DNA from: Heyndrickxia acidicola
GTDB taxonomy: Bacteria > Bacillota > Bacilli > Bacillales > Bacillaceae_C
Assembly: GCF_001636425.1 (NCBI RefSeq)
Contig: NZ_KV440953.1
Location: 260,847 to 324,846, forward strand
Direction: 5' to 3'
Length of the DNA: 64,000 nucleotides
Below the pieces are notes generated by a model, which made no database searches, had not been told where the DNA came from, and was given only the letters and a program-made list of their open reading frames with translations. Below, one piece after another: positions 58,740 through 64,000 of this stretch. The translations under genes were made by a program, and so were the position numbers. Every line of letters begins with the position of its first letter. The first letter of the stretch is position 1.

Positions 58740-59882
58740 ATGAATTTTGATCTTAACGATGAACAAATCATGATACAAAGGACCATACGCGACTTTTCAA
58801 ATGAAGTGGTGGCTGACGGTGTTATTGAACGTGATATAAACAAGGAATTTCCAAGAGAAATTTTTAGACAACTGGGAGAAATGGGTATGATGGGGCTTCC
58901 TTTTCCTGAGGAATATGGAGGGGCTGGAGGAGATACCGTCAGCTTTGCAATCGTGGTAGAAGAGCTTAGCCGTGTTTGCGGCTCGACTGGAATTACCTAT
59001 TCAGCACATATTTCTCTTGGAGGTGCACCGATTAATCTATTTGGGACAGATGAACAGAAAAAGAAATACCTTGTACCTATCTGTTCAGGGGAATCCTTGG
59101 GAGCTTTTGGTCTAACAGAGCCGAATGCGGGGTCAGATGCTGGAGGTACGAAGACTACAGCGGATGCAAGCGGGGATGACTTTATAATTAACGGAAATAA
59201 ATGCTTCATTACAAATGCAAGCTACGCAAAGCATCTTGCTTTGACCGCTATAACAGGAGTGAATGAGGGGAAAAAAGAAATTAGCGCCATTATTGTCCCT
59301 ACTGATGCATCCGGTTTTTCTGTAATTGACAATTACGAAAAGATGGGGCTCCATTCTTCCAATACTACCGAACTGGTGTTAGAGGACGTTAGGGTGCCAA
59401 AGGAGAATCTACTAGGGAAAAAAGGAAACGGCTTCAAACAATTTCTCGTTACGCTGGACGGAGGAAGAATTGGTATTGGTGCTATGGCTGTAGGCATTGC
59501 ACAGGGAGCCTATGAAAAGACACTGCAATATGTCAAGGAACGTAAGCAGTTCGGACGTCCATTGGCAAGCTTTCAAATTACACAATTTAAAATTGCAGAT
59601 ATGGCAATGAAAATTGAGCTTGCGAGAAATATGGTTTATAAAGCAGCATGGCTGAAGGATCAAGGAAGGCCGTATTCAAAAGAAGCATCCATGTGCAAGC
59701 TCTTTGCGTCAGAGGTCTGTATGGAAATTACCAATCAGGCAGTACAGCTGCATGGTGGCAACGGCTATATGAAGGACTATCATGTTGAAAGAATGATGAG
59801 AGATGCAAAACTTTTGGAAATTGGTGAAGGTACATCTGAAGTTCAACGTATGGTTATATCAAGAGAAGTAGGGTGTTATTAA
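58740..59882 (+). CDS. Acyl-CoA dehydrogenase, short-chain type
   Basis: ATG 58740, six bases past GAGGGGG, gives 380 residues. All three domains are present: helical (FREIFRQLGEMGMMGLPFPEEYGG), beta (FGLTEPNAGSDAGGTKT) and C-terminal helical with IGEGTSEVQRMVISRE, where the Glu of GEGT (about residue 365) is the expected catalytic base, as in SCAD/BCAD. FAD enzyme of fatty acid or branched-chain breakdown. No ETF or thiolase nearby. The substrate is uncertain. Confidence 0.9.
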   Translation: MNFDLNDEQIMIQRTIRDFSNEVVADGVIERDINKEFPREIFRQLGEMGMMGLPFPEEYGGAGGDTVSFAIVVEELSRVCGSTGITYSAHISLGGAPINLFGTDEQKKKYLVPICSGESLGAFGLTEPNAGSDAGGTKTTADASGDDFIINGNKCFITNASYAKHLALTAITGVNEGKKEISAIIVPTDASGFSVIDNYEKMGLHSSNTTELVLEDVRVPKENLLGKKGNGFKQFLVTLDGGRIGIGAMAVGIAQGAYEKTLQYVKERKQFGRPLASFQITQFKIADMAMKIELARNMVYKAAWLKDQGRPYSKEASMCKLFASEVCMEITNQAVQLHGGNGYMKDYHVERMMRDAKLLEIGEGTSEVQRMVISREVGCY

Positions 59883-59897
59883 ACTTTTTACAATAGT

Positions 59898-59945
59898 CCT
59901 GTTAAAGAACATTGTTGATATGATTGCAGCGGATATCAACAGGCA
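59898..59945. repeat. Minimal family C remnant after the acyl-CoA dehydrogenase gene
   Basis: CCTGTTAAAGAACATTGTTGATATG...GCAGCGGATATCAACAGG: the two ends of family C joined with the core lost; the ends are complementary (CCTGTT, ATATCAACAGG). Confidence 0.5.
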
Positions 59946-59966
59946 AGCCTAACTTAGCCATACAAT

Positions 59967-59998
59967 AAAAAAACTTCATCCGAGGGATGGAGTTTTTG
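59967..59998 (+). terminator. Terminator after the acyl-CoA dehydrogenase gene
   Basis: AAAAACTTCATCC pairs with GGATGGAGTTTTT around GAG, then GTC. Clear hairpin with T tract. Confidence 0.85.
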
Positions 59999-60124
59999 TC
60001 TAAATTTACAAAAAAATCATAAAATAGGAGTTGAGGGACTTTCCCTTGAGTTGTTTTTCAAGTAAAATAAAGATATTTCAAGGGGATGCTTTTATTTTTG
60101 TTTCTACATAAGGAGGTTAATGAA

Positions 60125-60496
60125 TTGAAGCGAAATCCTGTAACTCCCTACATATTAATTTTTATTCTGGGGATCGTACTGGTTTTCTTCCTCTCCATTA
60201 AAGGACTTAATGACTCAAAAGAAATAGCGAAGGGGAAAAAAGGCGGAGGAGCAAATACCGAGCAGCAGGCAAGTGCAAAGTTTGATCCAGAAGGAGTAGC
60301 AAAATCAACCTGCGCATCATGCCATGGACAGAATTTAGAGGGGAATATCGGTCCAAATCTTCACGGAATCGGAAAGAAACTCAGCTTAGCAGAAATTAAA
60401 AATATTGTAGTAAATGGAAAAGGCAATATGCCAAAAGGGATTGTTCAACCTGAAAATGCAGATGCGATGGCTAAATATGTAATGAGCTTAAAATAA
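60125..60496 (+). CDS. cccA: Cytochrome c-550, membrane-anchored
   Basis: TTG 60125, eight bases after AAGGAGG, gives 123 residues (MKRNPVTPYILIFILGIVL). An N-terminal anchor is followed by a low-complexity linker and one heme domain with CASCH (about residue 59) and a distal Met in NMPKG. Electron carrier on the outer face of the membrane. Same spot as in B. subtilis, after sigA. Confidence 0.95.
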   Translation: MKRNPVTPYILIFILGIVLVFFLSIKGLNDSKEIAKGKKGGGANTEQQASAKFDPEGVAKSTCASCHGQNLEGNIGPNLHGIGKKLSLAEIKNIVVNGKGNMPKGIVQPENADAMAKYVMSLK

Positions 60497-60521
60497 ATAG
60501 CCATTCCAATTATAAGATAGA

Positions 60522-60554
60522 TAAGTTCTCTGATTTCTGCAGAGAACTTTTTTT
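60522..60554 (+). terminator. Terminator after cccA
   Basis: AGTTCTCT and AGAGAACT arms followed by TTTTTTTAT. Confidence 0.85.
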
Positions 60555-60607
60555 ATATCAAAAAAAAAGATACAATATAATAAAATAATGTATTAAGTGG
60601 TGAAAGA

Positions 60608-61315
60608 ATGAATATAGAAAAGCTTTCAAGAAGATTAGAATGTGTTTATAACTACATACCTGAAGGGTCCACAATGGCTGATATTGGTTCAGACCATGCC
60701 TACCTTCCGTGCTATGCCATTAATCATAAAAAGGCTTCCTTTGCTATCGCAGGCGAGGTAGTTGAAGGTCCATATCAATCTGCAGTGGACCAAGTAAAAA
60801 GAGCAGGGCTTCAATCCAAGGTATCAGTCCGCAAGGGAGACGGACTGGATGTGCTTTCTCCTGGTGAAGTTGATTGCATAACCATTGCAGGAATGGGTGG
60901 TGCGCTGATTGCTTCTATATTAGAACGCGGAAAAGAAAAACTGGCAGACTCTAAGCGTTTAGTTTTACAGCCAAATATGGGCTCAGAACATATTCGAAGC
61001 TGGTGCTTGCAGAATGGCTGGGATATTATTGCGGAAGAGATTTTGGAGGAGGATGGAAAAATCTACGAAATCATTGTCGTGGAGAGAGCACTTCCTGCGC
61101 ATGTATCAAAAAGCTTAAATGAAATGGAAATCTTGATGGGCCCTTTTTTACTGGAAGAAAAAAATGAAGCTTTTAAGAAGAAGTGGACACAAGAGCTGGA
61201 TCAATGGCAAAGCGTGTTAAATCAATTAGACAAAGCTCTGAATTCAGATGAGGTGTTGAATAAGAAAAAAGCCCTTATAGAGCGTATTGAAGCTGTAAAG
61301 GAGGCATTATTATGA
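60608..61315 (+). CDS. trmK: tRNA (adenine22-N1)-methyltransferase TrmK
   Basis: 235 residues (YqfN). SAM site MADIGSDHAYLPCYAI and the catalytic-region ITIAGMGGALIASIL; C-terminal coiled coil. Modifies A22 of tRNA. Overlaps yqfO by four bases (ATGA). Confidence 0.95.
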   Translation: MNIEKLSRRLECVYNYIPEGSTMADIGSDHAYLPCYAINHKKASFAIAGEVVEGPYQSAVDQVKRAGLQSKVSVRKGDGLDVLSPGEVDCITIAGMGGALIASILERGKEKLADSKRLVLQPNMGSEHIRSWCLQNGWDIIAEEILEEDGKIYEIIVVERALPAHVSKSLNEMEILMGPFLLEEKNEAFKKKWTQELDQWQSVLNQLDKALNSDEVLNKKKALIERIEAVKEALL

Positions 61316-62430
61316 AAACTGTAAACGGACATGAGATAATCCAGCTTTTCGAAGCCTATTCACCCAAAAAATATGCAGAACCTGGAGATCCTATTGGACT
61401 TCAGATAGGAAAATTAAACAAGCCTGTACATAAGATAATGATAGCCTTAGATGTGTTGGAAGAAGTCGTGGATGAAGCTATTGAAAAAGAAGTAGATTTA
61501 ATTATTGCCCATCATCCTCCGATTTTCCGCCCTTTGAAAAAGCTTGTGACTGATCAGCCTCAGGGGAGAATGCTGGAGAAACTCATTAAGCATGATATCG
61601 CTGTTTATGCCGCCCACACGAATTTAGATGTGGCTCCTGGGGGCGTGAATGATTTATTGGCGGAAGCGTTAAAGCTTCAAAATACGAAAGTACTGGCGCC
61701 AACCTACCAAGAAGCATTAAAGAAGCTGGCTGTTTTTGTTCCTGAAGAGAATGCGACAGCACTTAGGGCAGTATTGGCAGAGGCAGGTGCTGGTGCGATT
61801 GGGGAATACAGTCACTGCTCTTTCTCTACAAACGGAGAAGGACGATTTTTACCAGGTGAAAATACTGACCCGCACATAGGCAAGCCCGGCAAGGTGGAGA
61901 CAGTTAAAGAAGTAAAGATTGAAACCATTTATCCTGAAAGTCTGGAAAAAAAGATTTTAACAGCGATGTTAAAAGCCCATCCGTATGAAGAAGTAGCTTA
62001 CGATATTATTCCTCTTGCAAATCAAGCCAAAGCGTTAGGGCTGGGAAGAATAGGGGAACTGAGTGAGGAAATGACACTGGAAGAGTTTGCGATTCATGTA
62101 AAGAACAGCCTTGATGTTAAGGGTGTCAGAGTAGTGGGGGCTTTAAAGGAAAAAGTGAAGAAAGTGGCTGTGCTCGGAGGAGACGGAAACAAGTTCTTTT
62201 CCCAGGCAAAATTCATGGGTGCAGATGTATTTGTAACAGGGGACTTTTATTATCATAATGCCCATGATGCCATGAACCTTGGCTTGAATATTGTGGACCC
62301 CGGTCATAATGTGGAGAAGGTTATGAAAAAAGGAGTAGCGAACAAATTAGCCCAAATGAGTAAGGAAAAAGGATTTAATGTTCAATTTATCGTGTCAGAG
62401 CTGAACACAGATCCATTTATTTTCTTATAG
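61312..62430 (+). CDS. yqfO: Nif3-like dinuclear metal protein YqfO
   Basis: 372 residues. Two Nif3 halves (IIAHHPPIF near residue 64; DVFVTGDFYYHNAHDAM near 305) flank an inserted PII/CutA-like domain (about 135-235), the Gram-positive layout. GTP cyclohydrolase I type 2-like or metal-related role proposed for the family; unproven. Confidence 0.94.
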   Translation: MKTVNGHEIIQLFEAYSPKKYAEPGDPIGLQIGKLNKPVHKIMIALDVLEEVVDEAIEKEVDLIIAHHPPIFRPLKKLVTDQPQGRMLEKLIKHDIAVYAAHTNLDVAPGGVNDLLAEALKLQNTKVLAPTYQEALKKLAVFVPEENATALRAVLAEAGAGAIGEYSHCSFSTNGEGRFLPGENTDPHIGKPGKVETVKEVKIETIYPESLEKKILTAMLKAHPYEEVAYDIIPLANQAKALGLGRIGELSEEMTLEEFAIHVKNSLDVKGVRVVGALKEKVKKVAVLGGDGNKFFSQAKFMGADVFVTGDFYYHNAHDAMNLGLNIVDPGHNVEKVMKKGVANKLAQMSKEKGFNVQFIVSELNTDPFIFL

Positions 62431-62432
62431 AA

Positions 62433-62459
62433 CTAAAAAACCCATTAAGAGGGTTTTTG
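62433..62459 (+). terminator. Terminator after yqfO
   Basis: AAAAAACCC and GGGTTTTT arms around ATTAAGA. Confidence 0.75.
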
Positions 62460-62500
62460 CTGATAGACAACGGATAGATAAAATCTTTTTTACATTAAAG

Positions 62501-62529
62501 CACAAAAGGGGTCTGACCCCTTTTGTGCA
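62501..62529. repeat. Perfect inverted repeat with GGGGTC/GACCCC core
   Basis: GCACAAAAGGGGTC and its complement GACCCCTTTTGTGC surround a single T. It lacks a T tract. GGGGTCTGACCCC-centred palindromes are a recurring short element of Bacillaceae genomes in my recollection. Confidence 0.6.
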
Positions 62530-62559
62530 GTAAAAGGCTAAAGTGAATTCAATAATAAA

Positions 62560-62602
62560 TAAGACAGCCTGTCCGTATATTGGACAGGCTGTCTTATTTG
62601 TG
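62560..62602. terminator. Bidirectional terminator ahead of convergent ispH
   Basis: AATAAGACAGCCTGTCC and GGACAGGCTGTCTTATT arms around an eight-base loop, effective on the minus strand for ispH. Confidence 0.8.
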
Positions 62603-62626
62603 CCAAACCGTCATTGTAAATCGAAA

Positions 62627-63580
62627 TTATTGCTTTGCGCTTAATTTCTTGACCTTTGGCAGAATTTTGTTTAATGGCACTTTTTTTTCTCTGACCCATG
62701 TTGATTCATCCTCGGGATCAAATTGTTCGAGGAAGGCTGCTACTTCTCTTACGATCGGCGTAGGTGTTGAAGCACCTGCTGTAATCGCTACAGTGCCTGC
62801 ACCTTTAATCCAGTCGATTTCTATTTCAGATATATCGGCAATACGGTAAGCCTTTGTATGGGCAATTTGCTCGGAAACCTGTGCCAGTCGATTGGAATTG
62901 TTGCTTTTCGGATCTCCGACAACGATGAGTACATCTGCCTGCCCGGCCTGTTGTGCTACGGCTTCTTGGCGTACTTGCGTGGCAAGGCAGATTTCTTTAT
63001 GCTTTTCGGCATGCGGGTATTTCAGCTGTACCTCTTCCATAATCTCTGAAACATCCCATTGGCTCATAGTCGTTTGATTTGTTACGATAATTTTATTATT
63101 TTCTATAGAAAGCTCCTGAACGTCTTCCTTTGTTTCAACAAGATGGACAATATCAGGGGCAACACCAACTGCACCCTCAGGCTCAGGATGGCCCTTTTTG
63201 CCAATGTAGATGACATCATATCCTGCTGCTTTTTTTTCCCTGATTAAATCATGTGTTTTGGTTACATCCGGGCAGGTTGCATCTATTGTTACTAAGCCTT
63301 TTTTGCTGGCAATTTCCCTAACCTCTGGAGAAACGCCATGGGCAGTGAAGATAACGGTGCCTTCTTGAACCTTTTCAAGAATTTCCTTTCTGTTTGCCCC
63401 GTCAAGAGTAATAATTCCTTCTTCAGCAAACGCATCTGTAACATGTTTATTATGAACGATCATCCCCAGGATATAGATTGGGCGGGGGAGCGTTTTATCT
63501 AAAGCTGCGTTTCTTGCAACTACCATTGCATCGACAACGCCATAACAATAACCACGGGGGGAAATTTTAATAACCTCCAT
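62627..63580 (-). CDS. ispH: 4-hydroxy-3-methylbut-2-enyl diphosphate reductase (IspH/LytB)
   Basis: ATG 63580 ([19 protein letters not shown]) after TCAGGAGGATTTTC on the minus strand gives 317 residues. Three 4Fe-4S cysteines: GYCYGV, ATCPDV and the ICLATQVRQ region; SNNSNRL and the proton donor TNQTTMS are intact. Last step of the MEP isoprenoid route. Upstream frame extension is noncoding. Confidence 0.96.
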   Translation of the reverse strand: MEVIKISPRGYCYGVVDAMVVARNAALDKTLPRPIYILGMIVHNKHVTDAFAEEGIITLDGANRKEILEKVQEGTVIFTAHGVSPEVREIASKKGLVTIDATCPDVTKTHDLIREKKAAGYDVIYIGKKGHPEPEGAVGVAPDIVHLVETKEDVQELSIENNKIIVTNQTTMSQWDVSEIMEEVQLKYPHAEKHKEICLATQVRQEAVAQQAGQADVLIVVGDPKSNNSNRLAQVSEQIAHTKAYRIADISEIEIDWIKGAGTVAITAGASTPTPIVREVAAFLEQFDPEDESTWVREKKVPLNKILPKVKKLSAKQ

Positions 63581-63637
63581 GAAAATCCTCCTGACTAAAG
63601 GAACGGTGCCCTTTAAATCTTGTATTATACGACTATT

Positions 63638-63666
63638 ATTATATATAAAAATGCTGTACATTACAA
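63638..63666 (-). promoter_or_regulatory. SigA promoter of ispH
   Basis: On the minus strand TTGTAA (63661-63666), 17 bases, TATAAT (63638-63643). Confidence 0.65.
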
Positions 63667-63682
63667 AAGTCTGTATTCGCAT

Positions 63683-63832
63683 CGATTGTTGTTATTCGTA
63701 AAAGTGTTAAATCCTTATTCCGTGAGTCATCGCGGCATCTTTTCGTCTTAAGTCAAGTCGTTTGCAAGCTTGAATCTTGTGTATCCTAGGTGTATTTTAC
63801 ACAATTAGCAGTAAAGATTACAGAAAGAGCCT
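63683..63832. repeat. Family D repeat upstream of ispH
   Basis: Contains AAAAGTGTTAAATCCTTATTC, CGCGGCATCTTTTCGTCTTAAG and TTGTGTATCCTAGG, matching the copy nested at 6064, and ends AAGATTACAGAAAGAGCCTT. It abuts the ispH promoter. Confidence 0.65.
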
Positions 63833-63845
63833 TACAAAATAAAGA

Positions 63846-63886
63846 AAAAACCGTTTATGATACGTATATATCAACAAACGGCTGCA
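63846..63886 (-). terminator. Terminator on the minus strand for a gene beyond the right edge
   Basis: AACCGTTT...TGATA faces TATCA...AAACGG; read on the minus strand the stem is followed by TTTTTTCTTTATT. Confidence 0.65.
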
Positions 63887-63946
63887 GGGAAGGGCTATTG
63901 AATATGTTTCTGCTTAGGCAGGCCTTAAGCATGTTTGCTGCAACTG

Positions 63947-64000
63947 CTAATCATACATAGAGCTTTGGCATGGAACTGCCTTTTGTGAAGCTTGAATTTC
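63947..64000 (-). CDS. Possible C-terminal end of a minus-strand gene cut by the window edge
   Basis: The minus strand is open from 64000 to TAG 63947-63949 and would end EIQASQKAVPCQSSMYD. The only support is the terminator just downstream on the same strand. Too short to identify. Confidence 0.25.
   Translation of the reverse strand, partial: EIQASQKAVPCQSSMYD

Noticed and set aside
62627-63247. Several plus-strand frames opposite ispH
   Set aside because: Antisense to a well-supported enzyme gene; cysteine-rich composition comes from reverse translation of ispH codons.

Overview
The window is a chromosomal segment of an endospore-forming, low-GC Bacillaceae bacterium. From about 7.3 kb to the right edge the gene order closely follows the Bacillus subtilis sda/yqeG to ispH (yqfP) region. 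Several details suggest a Cytobacillus/Mesobacillus/Neobacillus-type genome rather than B. subtilis itself, but the species cannot be fixed from the sequence. Most genes lie on the + strand with strong AGGAGG-type ribosome sites, and TTG and GTG starts are common.

Layout. 0-1.2 kb: the end of a DHA2-type drug exporter, then a micro-operon of very short ORFs (YrzI family plus a possible Rae1-target peptide). 1.2-7.3 kb: an HpaB-like flavin monooxygenase (- strand), an intact sigK, an M3 oligoendopeptidase and phosphatidylserine decarboxylase. 7.3-13.4 kb: the replication checkpoint gene sda (- strand) with a DnaA-box cluster, then yqeG-yqeH-aroE-yhbY-nadD-yqeK-rsfS-yqeM (ribosome assembly, shikimate, NAD). 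13.4-20.6 kb: comER, comEA-comEB-comEC (DNA uptake), yqzM, holA, rpsT. 20.7-25.9 kb: gpr, yqxA, lepA, hemW; spoIIP is missing from its usual place between gpr and yqxA. 26.3-34.7 kb: the CIRCE-controlled heat-shock operon hrcA-grpE-dnaK-dnaJ-prmA-rsmE-mtaB. 35-37 kb: a Na/phosphate symporter-like gene, rpsU, yqeY. 37.1-42.4 kb: a SigW-type promoter with nfeD-floA-yqfB, then sporulation genes yqfC-yqfD and phoH. 42.7-48.7 kb: pgpH-ybeY-dgkA-cdd-era-yqzL-recO. 48.7-54 kb: a glycine T-box with glyQ-glyS, ccpN and the PpsR kinase/phosphorylase. 54.3-57.8 kb: yqxD-dnaG-sigA. 58-62.4 kb: an unknown membrane protein, an acyl-CoA dehydrogenase, cccA, trmK and yqfO. 62.6-63.6 kb: ispH (- strand).

The genes are mostly housekeeping: translation, ribosome biogenesis, replication initiation, protein folding, tRNA modification, competence and sporulation. 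The unusual layer lies between them. Most gaps hold short dispersed repeats of at least five families (A-E). Several end in complementary arms that differ from site to site, and one contains a 64-bp perfect palindrome. Other points of note are the peptide micro-operon with tandem hairpins, the missing spoIIP, an NfeD protein without its protease domain, a yqxD reading frame with no standard start codon, and a yqeW gene whose stop codon lies inside a repeat. No CRISPR array, prophage, transposase gene, tRNA or rRNA was seen. Operon and promoter calls are read by eye and no database search was made.
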